DNA of 64,000 bases from Trichinella spiralis (taxonomy: Eukaryota > Nematoda > Enoplea > Trichinellida > Trichinellidae). Of the stretch, positions 52,201-63,191 are shown one piece after another. The stretch's first letter is position 1. Each line of letters begins with the position of its first letter. Below the pieces are notes generated by a model, which worked only from the letters and a program-made list of their open reading frames with translations, searched no databases and had not been told where the DNA came from. The translations under genes and the position numbers were made by a program. The stretch is taken from NCBI GenBank assembly GCA_000181795.3, contig CM012954.1, positions 12,142,435 through 12,206,434 of the forward strand, given 5' to 3'.

Positions 52201-54874
52201 ATAAACACTAACAATACAGGCAAACAAATGCTCTAACTCTAGTCAACCTCTAATCCAAGAACTGGTTAGTTTCACTGCCGTAGTGGCAACCACCTTCAAC
52301 GCATTTTTCTTTCTAATTAGCATTCGAGCCTTCAAAGCAAAACAAACAAATTAGCATGCTTGAAACAAAGTTACAATTTTCGTTATATTAGCAGAAATTT
52401 ACAATTGAAGGGGTAGTGAAAATTTGCACTGCTAGCGAAACTGCACAAACTGAATGAGCATGATCGTCGTTGACGTAATTAAGATGCAAATCTTCATAAA
52501 TCTACAAATATATGAAAATCAACAACAATAAGAAGTAAATTTCTTACAATCTCGTAATTATTATTACATTGATAAATTCACAAGCAAACGTCTGTCTATA
52601 CGTTTCGTCTTTCGTCAATGTGCACATGATCAATTGTTGAACAGCAATGCGAGCACCTAAAATAAAGAGAAAAATTATATCTCAAAAAAAAGCAAATAAA
52701 TATTTTTTACCTTTCCAAAGTTTGCGCTCTTCGATAAGCATAGAGTTTGCAAAGCAATTCCGAAGAACCACGTCGGTCGGTGATTTTACGTTCAACAACG
52801 CTTGACAAAACAAGGACTCCAAAATGGCTACAAGAACAAAATAAACAAATAAATAAATAAGTTACATTGAACACCAACTTAAACAACAATAAAATTACGA
52901 AATTGTGAGCACACGTCGCTGCCTAACCATTGCAACAGCTTAACAGCCATCATTTGATGCAATACGAGGCGTCCATCGGCAACACGAGAAATAAGTGGCC
53001 CAACAAATGAATTGATCTGATTTTCCTAAGCAAAAGCTTAAAATGATTCTGCATTCCATTAGAACAATAAATCATAAATAATTAAATGGGAAATAATAAA
53101 AACACTCTTTATTTCATAAATTCTCACATAAATCATTTGTTTCCGGTAATCACAGCTATTCTGGCTACCGCAGAAAACAACACTGCAGCCATCACGGTCT
53201 ATTCGTGCTGAAAGTAGTCTTGCACAAGTTGTGTCAATATCTAGAGCGGAACTCAATGTCGAAATCACATCCTCGTAAGAATGCACTTCATCGTTGAACA
53301 TCACAATCGCATGTGGCACTTTTATCGAACTAAATAAAAAAAACAACTCCATTCCAACAACACATCGTGTACGCACAGATAATATAATTAAAAATAATTA
53401 CTCGAGATAATAACTTGTGGGTAAGTCTAAAAACATCGCATGCTGTAAGACATCTCGAATGTACGACAGCATTGCATTTATCAACATCAGACAACGATTG
53501 GATCCTTCCTCAAGTAATACTTTCGAAGGTTCGAATGAAGCAACCGGTTTGTGGTTCAAACAGTAATAATTCGATTTCCACGCTTCTTTATCGCCGCAAT
53601 CGCAAGTACCCGAACCTTCACTGGTACTCATCTAAAGATAACTAATAATGAAAATGTAATAAATATTTTTTTAATTACTCACCGAATATCGATGATTCTT
53701 ATGCTCAGAAGACTGAAAACAAGCATGACAAAAAATGCATGTTTGATCACATGCACAGTCACTGAAACAGAAAACACTTGCCACATAAGTAATGGAATTT
53801 TGAGTGAATTTTAATTTACAGGCAACAGTAAGTAGGCTCGCCGCATATCAACTGTCGATTGCATTTGTTGCTTTCCGTAATGCATGGATAATGCAAATAA
53901 GCGGCATAAGCTTGAAAATCACGTCCATAACTTCCACAAAATATATTCGTAAGCAAATCAAAAACTCGCTTTTTCAACAACTAAAATGATAAATATTAAT
54001 ACTTTATACATAACACATCAATTTCAAATCGTACTAAACTGAACCAAATAATAATATTATTAATCTATTTACATTCTTTCTCAACTAGATTTCCATTTCA
54101 AATACAACCTGCATTCTAAATACTGTAAATAGATTAAAAACGCAAAAATTGATTCATAAATAAAATTTTATCTCTTAACTACTTTTATTTAACTTCAACA
54201 TAAATGAAAAAAAATTCAAACTTTCTAAAAAGTGCACTTATATGCCAAAGTCACAAATACAAAAAACGCAAATTATAATTTTTAGTGTATAATTTTTAAT
54301 AATAAACAAAACAATACAAAAACTAAGTTATGAATTTACGTATTTTCTGTTAAACCTAAATTCATACACAAAAAAAAACAAAAATTCGTCGTCACGTTAA
54401 AGAAAAGTTCTTCCGGTTTCAAGATGGCCATGAATGCAGAATATTCATCTCTTTATTACAATTAAGACATTTTAAATTAACAACTTATTTAAAAGCAAAG
54501 CAATTTTAAATTAACATCCTATTTAGAAGTAACTAACAGTTCAAAATAATTCATCAAATATTACAGAATGATGCTAGAAAATGTTACAATTATTACATAT
54601 GAACTTACAGTTTCATCAACTTCAGGTGTTTCTGGGTCCGCCGTCAGAGTAAAAACTTTACTAGAAACTACAGAGAAGAAATAACACAACTTCGTCTTGA
54701 AATCAGGCATGTTTGCCATATTACATGATTCACGAATCATATCCTAAACAAAGATGATTACAACTTAGCATCAGGAATAGCAATCTTCACCTCAACAAAT
54801 AATTTGTCGTCTATTCCATCTTGGGTTACCCAAGGATACTGGAAAGAAGACATGTCTGGTAACTCTTTGGACAT
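46232..54874 (-). CDS. ubr-1: UBR-1 N-recognin, E3 ubiquitin ligase of the N-degron pathway
   Basis: Recognises destabilising N-terminal residues and ubiquitinates the proteins. About 38 short exons from 54874 to 46232, roughly 1,800-1,900 residues (human UBR1 1749; my count is approximate). First exons: 54874-54791, 54743-54609, 53980-53820, 53761-53683, 53631-53402, all in phase. Seen in order: the UBR box zinc finger (exons 3-5; [34 protein letters not shown]), keeping the two acidic residues of the type-1 pocket; a ClpS-like N-domain (53,329-53,130; [11 protein letters not shown]) for bulky residues; a long helical middle; a split RING (49,200-48,660; [25 protein letters not shown]); and the C-terminal autoinhibitory zinc region (46,735-46,232; [15 protein letters not shown]). 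The usual Arg after C-C in the UBR box is Leu. Confidence 0.94.
48241..48263. repeat. AT-rich (ATT/ATA)n tract in a ubr-1 intron
   Basis: Imperfect trinucleotide run within the intron near 48.24 kb. Confidence 0.5.
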
Positions 54875-54895
54875 TCAAAAACTGCCCAACGAATA

Positions 54896-54905
54896 CTAAA
54901 AGCAT
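54896..54905 (-). promoter_or_regulatory. Probable trans-splice acceptor of ubr-1
   Basis: A T-rich stretch ending CTTTTAG lies 21 bases before the ubr-1 ATG on the minus strand. Confidence 0.45.
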
Positions 54906-55340
54906 CAAAATTGGAAATTAAAATTCCTTTGTAGAAATTAATGCTTAAGAAATATAAAATCAAATTAAAAGAAACAGATGTGAAAAAAATGAATAAAAAG
55001 AAGATGTATATCTTTAGTTGAGAGAAAAAGCAATATTTGAAAACTGCTCGGATACTGCATACAGATAGACGTCGAAACTACACTACATCATTGACGTATT
55101 TTGGTACATCAAACCTGAATTCTATTAACCTAATAATTTAAAAAATAATTTCAAAATTCATTTAATTCGTCAAGATTATACTTATAAAATTAAATAGTGA
55201 AAACTTTAAAATTTTAAAACTTCAAAATACGTCTGTTGATATGAATTAAAAAACTTAATGTTCATTCACATTAAAACTTGAGCTATTTTATACTGTATAA
55301 AATTTCTAATTTTTATATTTTTTCTAATTATTTATAAATA
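54906..55340. other. Divergent promoter region (ubr-1 / TREX-like exonuclease)
   Basis: About 450 bp between two head-to-head genes; AT-rich, no open frame. Confidence 0.5.
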
Positions 55341-55347
55341 TTTATAG
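55341..55347 (+). promoter_or_regulatory. Probable trans-splice acceptor of the TREX-like gene
   Basis: TTTATAG ends 26 bases before the ATG at 55,374. Confidence 0.4.
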
Positions 55348-55373
55348 CAGCAAATGTTTTTAAATACGAAAGC

Positions 55374-56570
55374 ATGAATGTTGAACATCCAGATAAAATC
55401 TGTGACGGCACCCTTGTTTTTCTGGATGTTGAAACTACGGGACTGGTGGGAAAACAGCCGAGTATTACTGAAATAGCTGTTGTGGCCGTTGGTCGTAGAC
55501 ATTTCCTCACATTTTCAAATAATCCATCTGCATACACTAAATTACCCAGAGTGATGAGCAAGCTTGTTAGTGTTATAAATCCTGCAAAATCTATTTCTCC
55601 AACGGCAAGTTTGATAACAGGTTTACACTCTTGCTTTGATATATGTTTCATTATATTAGTAGCTTCAAACTGCGCTTTCTTATGAAATGTGAATTTTTGT
55701 TTGTAACACATAATTTATACGACATTTTCAGGTTTAAATCCAGCTAATGTTGCAGCGCAGCCGACCTTTGCAGAATTTTATCAAACTTTGCACTCATTTT
55801 TATTAAATCTAATACAACCGGTAACATTGATAGCTCACAATGGTTTGCAGTTTGATTTTCCAATTTTGAAAACTGAAATGGCTCGTTGCGGCAATCCAGA
55901 CTTACCAGCAACTTTCTTTTGTTGTGATTCTTTAAAATTATTTCGTCTCATGGACAACTTATTATTAGCAGATATGGAAAAGAAACGTGCATATTTTCGC
56001 ACTTTTAACAATAACCAAAATGTATTGACTTCTGTTGCATTATTTTCCAGTCCAGTAAGTGCTTCGTCAGCAGCTTTTTCATCTTCAACATCAGAAGCTG
56101 TTGTGCAGAAGGATGATGATCTCGTTGATTTGCCGAAAAGCTCTGTCGAGATGTCATCAAGTTTAAATTGTAACTTGCAAGGGGGAATAATTCGGTATTC
56201 TTTTGCCGGTACTGAATCCTACAAATTGCATCACACCCTGATAGATAGCCGGTGGTATCCAAATGCTAGTAGAAAGTTGAATTTTGACTCCAATATTGAA
56301 AATGATCAATTATTTCCAAAGAAAGATAGTCCAAAAGCCAAAATTCGTCTGGAAGGCATATGCGGCGACAGTACATCTTTGTTTGCAACATTTCGTTATT
56401 CACTTAAAGATTTGTATCTTCGAATGTTTGGTGATAAACTGCAGATGGCTCATTGCGCTGAAAATGATTGCATTGCTTTATTGCGATGTGCTTTAATGTA
56501 TGGGGAGGAATTTTTAAGTCAGTCATTGAACAATTCAATACCGTTTAATTCCATTCCATATAATATTTAG
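55374..56570 (+). CDS. TREX-family DEDDh 3'-5' exonuclease
   Basis: Two exons (55374-55620, 55732-56570) give 361 residues. Seen: Exo I V-F-L-D-V-E-T-T-G-L (residues 15-24, metal-binding Asp and Glu), Exo II A-H-N-G-L-Q-F-D-F-P-I-L (about 119-130) and Exo III H-C-A-E-N-D-C-I-A-L-L (about 334-344, catalytic His and Asp), i.e. the full DEDDh set. Family knowledge: TREX1/TREX2 degrade DNA from the 3' end and clear cytosolic or nicked DNA. A low-complexity insert rich in Ser and acidic residues, followed by a unique segment (together about 120 residues), separates Exo II from Exo III, longer than in vertebrate TREX2. No C-terminal membrane anchor of the TREX1 type is seen. Head-to-head with ubr-1. 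Confidence 0.88.
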
Positions 56571-56678
56571 ATCTCTGTTTTAGAATGTTTTAAAACAGTT
56601 TGTTTTATCTGATTTCACACAAACTGTCATGGTGAGGTTATTTAATATTGATTTTTACATGCTGATTGAATATTGTTT

Positions 56679-56721
56679 CCTTTCCAAAGTTTGCGTTCTT
56701 CGATAAGCATAGAGTTTGCAA
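56679..56721. repeat. 43-bp near-identical copy of a ubr-1 exon end
   Basis: Matches 52,710-52,752 with one mismatch and in the same orientation. The source spans the last 42 bases of a ubr-1 exon and its donor edge; in the copy the donor GT is not preserved. Confidence 0.85.
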
Positions 56722-56737
56722 TTTACGTATTTTCTGA

Positions 56738-56770
56738 ATAGTATAGTATAGTATAGTATAGTATAGTATA
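56738..56770. repeat. (GTATA)n pentanucleotide microsatellite
   Basis: Six or more tandem GTATA units, immediately after the ubr-1-derived segment. Confidence 0.85.
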
Positions 56771-59184
56771 TGTATATGTATAGTGATATTTTAATTATGA
56801 TCTAGCAGACCACGCGATGATTCAAACTGGCAACTTAGTATTGTTTTTAATCTTCTAGTTATGCGTGGAAGTAGTTATTAAAAATTGATTGTTCTTGTGC
56901 TTTCAGCTTTCATTTATAAAGTAAATTTTTCATAAACATTTCAAAGTTTTAAATTCGAAGCAAGTTTGCATCTTAAAAATTAGCTATAGATGAAAATGGA
57001 ATGTTAGTAAGAGTACATTGTTATTTTTTAAAAAAATCATTTACTTTACAAATTAACAATACATTTCGATCTAGTGAAAAACAACGAAGAAATAAAATGA
57101 AGTTTCAGTATGAAGTCAATTTCAACGTTACGCTAGACCAATAATAGAATACCATAATGCCAGTAATTATTTTCTATTGAAATTTTGGTAACAGTCATAA
57201 TATAAACTACAAATTTAATGTATCATGTCTAGAAAACATTTCAAACCGTTGTTTGTCATTTTCAAATGACATTCAAGTTATTATTTATTGAATATAAAAT
57301 TCTTAAAATTTACATTTCACCTTTTGAAATGTTTATGAATTTCACTCGTCTGTTATTATTTGCTTATTTATTATTGTAAAATTTAAAATTTATGTGGAAT
57401 TTTTTGTTATTATCAGTTAAAATGCTTTTACGACATTCGTAATGTATAAACAAGTTCGAATTTTCAATACATTTTCCAATGTAGTTATTCCAGTTTTGAC
57501 AATGCAATTTGTAAATTTATAACGATCGAACTCTCAGAAACGGAATAATTACATTTTATTTTTATCTATCTTTTCCTTATTAATTTCTTTTTTATTTTGA
57601 ATTTTACTTAAAATTATTTTTTCCCTGCTGAAATATTTTACTGTTTCTTCTACATTATACAAGATGTGCAAATTTAATCAATATCTTTCTATTTGAAAAT
57701 GTATTGTCAAATACTGTATATAAAATTGAATTGATTTTGATGACATTTAAAACAAAAGTTTGTTTTGATTGTGAAAGTGAAAATAATAAATGTTGTTATT
57801 TGAAGTTTTCGTTTCATATAATAATGCAATAGTTTATCGATTGTTGTATTGTGCGATTGTGAAATTTGTTTTGATGTTGTTTCTCTTTTTGGAAAATAGT
57901 GAAAAATTTTGACATCTTTCAACTTTTCAAAGTAGTTTTCAGGACAACGATGTTATGCACAAGATGCAGCACAAAGTAGCACTATTTCATTGACCTAAAA
58001 AGTCGGCCGTCGCTTCTGACTCAATAAATCTCCATACGATGAAAAAGTATATTATTTACTTTTGACATCCTCCCACGCACACATGACACTGTTCAAATCT
58101 TGGACATGTTAATTTTGGGTCATTTCTGTGGGTTATTGAAAATTGAACAGAAATAAATTCTAATTAAAAACTGTCGAAGCGTTGATTCGCATTCTAATGT
58201 AATAGCATTCTACAAATGATGCTGCTTATATAATTGGGCACATTTACCATTTCTATTTCAGACACGTGATCTTTCTGTTTTGTCGCACATCGTCATATCA
58301 ACAGACATGCTATTTTGCATTTTAATTATTCTTAAATTTATTGCGAAGATAAATGATCGTTGTTGTTTATTTTCAAAAAAAAAGAATATCTGAAAAATGT
58401 CGACATTCGAAGTTTCAACTTTTTGATGTTCTGATAGTTGTTTTTGCTAATAACGTCAAAAAATTATTTTTGCCCAAACTGATATTATGGTAGATTAGGG
58501 AAGCCTACTTTTATTTTGTATGGTAATTTAACAAATGATAAAAATTGTCGATCATTTTAAATTTCCAAATTAATATTTTGAACAACAATGTTACATTTGC
58601 TTTGAACATTGCTAATTTTTCAAGCATGTGTTTGGTAATTAAAATTTAAATGACTAATTCTTTTCTTCGAAAATTATATTCGTAGTAATTTTTTTGTTTC
58701 AAAAAAAAACTAGAAAATCTTATCGACATTTCATGGTACAAATTTTGCATTTGCACAGTGACACAAATGATTCGTTTTGTCACATTTTAGTTTTTTTATC
58801 CTCAGGCTGCAGCAGCAGTTGTTGTGAAATTCGAGTTGTCGTAAAGTTTAAAACTGAAAACCGGAGCATCCCAATGGTTCGGCGGAGAGATGGGGGGTGG
58901 GGGAGACAGTTTTCCATTTTTACCTACTATTTCCTGTTTCAGTTATTAATTATTTAAAGAAATTTGTTTACTTGAAGAATTGAAACCACAGTAGAATATT
59001 GATAATTTTCAATCGCAAGAAAAAAAAACATCTACATCATCAATCAATTGTAGAAAATAAAATCGTAAACATGATATAGTACACCTTACAATAATCTGAT
59101 TTTTAAGTATTATTTTTAAGAATTTTGTAATTGTACAGTGATTTTTGTTGTTTTTTTTGATTATTTTAATTTTGTTGAACAGAT

Positions 59185-59720
59185 TGCGAGATTGGATGAT
59201 ACTGTCGGTTTGTCGGGGTTGCGTGAGTGAGAGGTGCGTGCGGACGTCAGTCAAATGGGCCATGAAAGCGTACCAAATTCAGCCGAGCAGATTTGTCATT
59301 GTCGACGGTTTCGAGAACGACACCTCGACCCAAATTGGGCTCCAAAATTTTTAACCAAGCAATGCCGGCTTCAAGACCAGTCTTGGATCTTTTCGAGAAC
59401 CAGCCGAGCCTGTCCGTGGACGTTGATGATCTTGGCAAATTGACGTGTGGGCGAAATGTTCACCGTCGCTGCTTGTTGGTTGATCGAGTTGTTTTTCTTG
59501 GTATAAGCGTAAATTACAATAAGGTTCAGGTCCGGTTTGTTCGAGTATGGCTTCATGAAACCCGGCGGCGCAATGTTTCACATTTATTTTAAAGCAACGC
59601 TTGTCAACTGACAGCAGTGTCGGCTCGGCAGCCTGCAACTGTAGTTCCCAGAAAACTGGTCCGCGTTGAGTTTGTATTTATTGAAGTTTAAAACGACCGC
59701 CACTGTTCGCCCCACTGTTG
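59185..59720. other. GC-rich segment, probably genic but unresolved
   Basis: G+C rises sharply at 59,185. On the plus strand an acceptor (TTGAACAG) and a donor (GTGAGTG, from 59,225) bracket a 40-base open exon-like block. Further right, both strands carry protein-like frames: plus 59293-59592, and minus 59556-59371 which continues in another frame to 59247. None is recognised and I could not choose a strand. It may be the 5' part of the cysteine-rich gene, a separate small gene, or a decayed copy of one. Confidence 0.35.
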
Positions 59721-59726
59721 CCCAAC

Positions 59727-61091
59727 ATGCGTCCGTCGCTTGTCAACCTCTTATCAATTGTCTTATTGGTGCAGTATACGGTCGGCGATCTGTACTTTAT
59801 GGTCGAAAATGCGAAAGTCTTCCAATGTCGAGGAAGTCAGACATAAAACACAGCATAAGCAAAAAAATAAAATAAAATAAAATGAAATAAACATGTGCTG
59901 TACTGTCCGTTTACGTGGATTTTTAATATTCTTCTTCTACTTTCAGTCAACAGCGTTCTGGATATACCTGAAAAAGAGATTCGCGTCACTGACACTCGCG
60001 GCCGTGAAGTTCACTACATAACTGCCCCCGGAGAATTTGTCATCCATTTTGGCAAAATCAACGTCAAGCGCAACTTGCAGCATCTCGCCGGTGAAATTAG
60101 CATCAATCTGCAAGTACCAATCGGCGGCGGCGGTCCATTTGGCATCAAATGGGACATACCGTATTCAGCGGTGCCGCAGAAAAAGTTGATTGGCGGTTAT
60201 ACATGCGATGCCCAATCTGGATACGTTAAAGATGGCGATCGTAATGTTTGGTGAGTAAAATTTAAATATTGTTTATTCTGTTACTTTGTGATTATTGTTT
60301 TTTTGTGATTATAGCCGCTATTGTGATTTATGCCAGTCGACTGCAAAAGTGGAAAGAGATTTGTCGTCTGGGCACAAGTTTTTACCAGAATTGGGCGGCA
60401 GTGAGCAAATGTTCAGCACAATGTGCGCCGAAATTTCACCACGTACCTATACGCTCACTCGAACTGTGCGTCTTCCATCTAAAGAAGAACTGCAAGAAAT
60501 GGTCAACCAGAAATTCAACGGTATGGATTCCGGTTTGAAAAGCAAGTTCAAAATTGGAGTAAGACTTTCATATTTATATGGCATCTTTACGTCGACATTT
60601 TTTTTCTTCTTCTTGTAAATTGTTATTTCATTAATAATTCTTTATTCAAGAAAGGAAAATTTCAAGTTTACTTGAACTTGAAATCAAGTCCCAACTCACC
60701 GCAAGATTCGGATAGTTTTTATTCAAGCATCAAAGGTTGTCAGTGTTGCGCCAGAGGTGGAGGTGGTCTTTTCTGCCGTGGATGCAAGGAAAAATGCAAA
60801 TCTCAATATGCCGAACAGTGTTTAGCTCCGGGCACGCAGACGGTTGCCTGTTACACTGTCGATTACAGTTTCAGAGCATCAGAAAATTATGGTGATGTGC
60901 AGAAATTTTTACGTGATAACAATTTCGTCGACAATGGACCGTCGGCACCAATGGGCGGCGGTGTAGGAGGCGGTTCCGGTGGTAGCCAACATGCTTGCAT
61001 CAACGCCATCAATAGTCCCACCTATCAGCGCTATTGCAAAACTCGTTGGAACCCTGCTTTCTGTTGCAACTTGTGTCCCGGAATGTGCTAA
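59727..61091 (+). CDS. Secreted cysteine-rich protein of unknown function
   Basis: Four exons (59727-59835, 59947-60250, 60315-60558, 60651-61091) give 365 residues with all phases consistent. Seen: a classic signal peptide (residues 1-20, hydrophobic core S-I-V-L-L-V), a beta-rich middle region with a Gly run (I-G-G-G-G-P-F-G), a C-x-x-C pair at the exon 2/3 junction, then the last exon with K-G-C-Q-C-C, C-R-G-C-K-E-K-C, a Gly/Ser linker and a final Cys cluster C-C-N-L-C-P-G-M-C. No transmembrane segment after the signal. I do not recognise the family; its closely spaced Cys clusters suggest a disulfide-rich extracellular or metal-binding protein. Exon 1 rests on a weak donor (GTCAGA) but supplies the only in-phase signal peptide. 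An ATG at 59,893 is out of frame. Confidence 0.75.
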
Positions 61092-61383
61092 TTGTCATAT
61101 TTCTTGCTGGATTATCATTGCTCTATCTTGCTTTTCCATTTTTTCCTTTTTATTATTATCACCTTTTCGTCAAATTGACAATCTAAGCATAAAGTTTTAT
61201 TTTTTATATTTCCAGATAATTGCAAACTTAGCACATATTTTAATGGTATATTGCCACAAAAAAAGTGAAAGAAAAAACGTTTCACAGCGTTGTTTGCTTC
61301 GTCTGTCAAAATAAAAACTCCACCATTGTGCATCCGGTTGAAAATAAGTCATGCACTTTACAGAACGTCAACAGATGTAAACG

Positions 61384-61396
61384 AATAAAAAATAAA
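61384..61396 (+). terminator. Polyadenylation signals, secreted cysteine-rich gene
   Basis: Two adjacent AATAAA hexamers about 300 bp after the stop codon. Confidence 0.55.
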
Positions 61397-61670
61397 TATT
61401 GCTTTTCATCGTTGATTTGTTGATCTTTTTGTTTGTCTTTCAATAATTTTATGAAAAAGTTTATGAAGTTATTACGTAACAAATCTTGAAAATCATTAAA
61501 GATATTTACAGTAAATTCAATAGCTGTACTTGTAATGTGAAAGGCTCTTAATTAGAATAAGTTTTAAAATACAGTGGCGTTATTTAGAGTTTCGTTTTAA
61601 TCTCTTTTTTACTTTAAGATCATTATCGTTTGGTTAACTTATTTCATACTGTTCATTTTTTCAGACCGAT

Positions 61671-62133
61671 ATGATTCACCTCATAATCGGTATCCTGTTT
61701 TTTCTCTGTTTTACGATATTGTTGTTGTTATGTACAAACGTAAGTTTACATAATTATTTTGTTCATCTTTATTCTGTTTTGATGAGTGATATTTTATACA
61801 TCTCTTATTGCAGAAAGGCACTTTGTCTGGTGGCCAAATTCCCCCTGCTGTCGAGAAGCTAAACGTATTTTTTTTTGTTGCATTATGTTGTAATTTAAAA
61901 AAGTGATATTATTTTCCAGGATTCGTCACCCACTAAGGATGAGTCGCCGCCGCAAAGCGTTGTATGCGTTTGTTATAATTGTGGCTGAATTTAACAAGTG
62001 ATTTTTTTAATTTTAGACTGGAAAGTCGGTTGAACAGCAAGTTGAGCAGAAAACTTTAACAACAACGAACTCTACTGATGTAAAATCCCAAGAAGACTCC
62101 ACATTGATGGTGTCTTTTGAACATCCTAATTGA
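61671..62133 (+). CDS. Small single-pass membrane or secreted protein, four micro-exons, unknown
   Basis: Exons 61671-61739 (23 codons), 61814-61864 (17), 61920-61958 (13) and 62017-62133 (38 plus stop) give 91 residues. Every exon is a whole number of codons, every intron is GT-AG and 55-75 bp, and the first exon is preceded by TTTTTTCAG six bases before the ATG. Residues 2-21 are one strongly hydrophobic helix (signal anchor or signal peptide); the rest is polar, rich in Ser, Thr, Glu and Gln, and looks disordered. I do not recognise it. The consistent phases and splice sites make it a credible gene despite its small size. It follows the secreted cysteine-rich gene on the same strand, about 580 bp away. 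Confidence 0.7.
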
Positions 62134-63191
62134 ATAATACCACCGTATTGAAAGCATTGTTAAAGATGTAGCCCAATGTAGTTTTTAGTAATTTTATGCA
62201 TTTATACATATCATTCATGTATCACATATTTTAGCGGTAGTTAATTAAAAATGTTATCATCATTTGTTTGATTGATTGTTTGTTTGTAAAATCTTTGCTT
62301 AATGTATAAAGCAGGGGTTTTCAACTGCTACTTTTTGAGTTAACAAATTCCATCAATACCTTACAATTAAACTTTTTTATAAATTAGCGTGCACCGCGAC
62401 AAAACGGTTGCAGTCCATTATTTTAAACAAACACTGCAAGTAATCTGACGAGCTTGTCCGTAATTATTGTCTGAATCTGTGCTAGTGAATAGTACACTGC
62501 TTGTTCATCAACATAAAAACAGTTAACAGTCACTCAGGCCCGGATAATGTAAAACTAGTACTTCACAGATCGCCTATTGTCAAAACTACAAATGATTTAC
62601 ATAAGCTCAACTTTTGAATAATGTTTTTCATAATCGAATCTTTTCAACAGCAATGATTCCTCATCAACATTGAATTTATCTATACGGTAATAAGTTTAAT
62701 GAAAAAGATTTTCATTGAAATATAAATTATAGAAATTATTATGATAAATAAAAATAAAATTTTCGAATAATATAAATTATCAATGTTGGTTTTTCAAATA
62801 TATTGCCTTATATCCTTAAACTTTCATTTTATGCAACATGGCTGGCGTAAAATGCATTTTATAACAAATATTAAGCAGTATATATGGTCAACCATCAACG
62901 TGAACTAATTTAATCATATAAGTTATAAAAGAAGCTGCAATTTCATTCAAAATATACAACCCAAAAAATATTTTTTACACGTCATACATTAAATACTAAT
63001 TCTACGGCATTCTTTTCATTTATATTACTAAAAGTGTAAAAGCTGCTAATAAATATTTCGTGAATATTACTTTTTAAAATTACGTTTCACTTTTTCAAAA
63101 TAGTGTTACAGTTTAATTTCAATAAACAAAAGAATTTTCAATCCAATTTTATTCATCATTTCACATTGCCTCAGTGTGATTTAGCATTGTA
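62134..63191. other. Convergent intergenic region before rps-4
   Basis: No supported gene; AT-rich 3' flanks. Confidence 0.55.

Larger units (their letters stand above)
56571..59184. other. Intergenic region with a displaced ubr-1 fragment
   Basis: AT-rich, no supported gene in 2.6 kb. The frame 57707-57922 and the 58694-58957 frame look random. A 43-bp copy of a ubr-1 exon end lies at 56,679-56,721, followed by a (GTATA)n repeat. Confidence 0.55.

Noticed and set aside
59893-60032. ATG at 59,893 as start of the cysteine-rich protein
   Set aside because: It is out of frame with the conserved exon; the phase-matched signal-peptide exon at 59727-59835 fits better.
59727-62133. Operon of the cysteine-rich and small membrane genes
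   Set aside because: The 580-bp gap and separate poly(A) signals make a nematode-type operon (about 100 bp spacing) unlikely.
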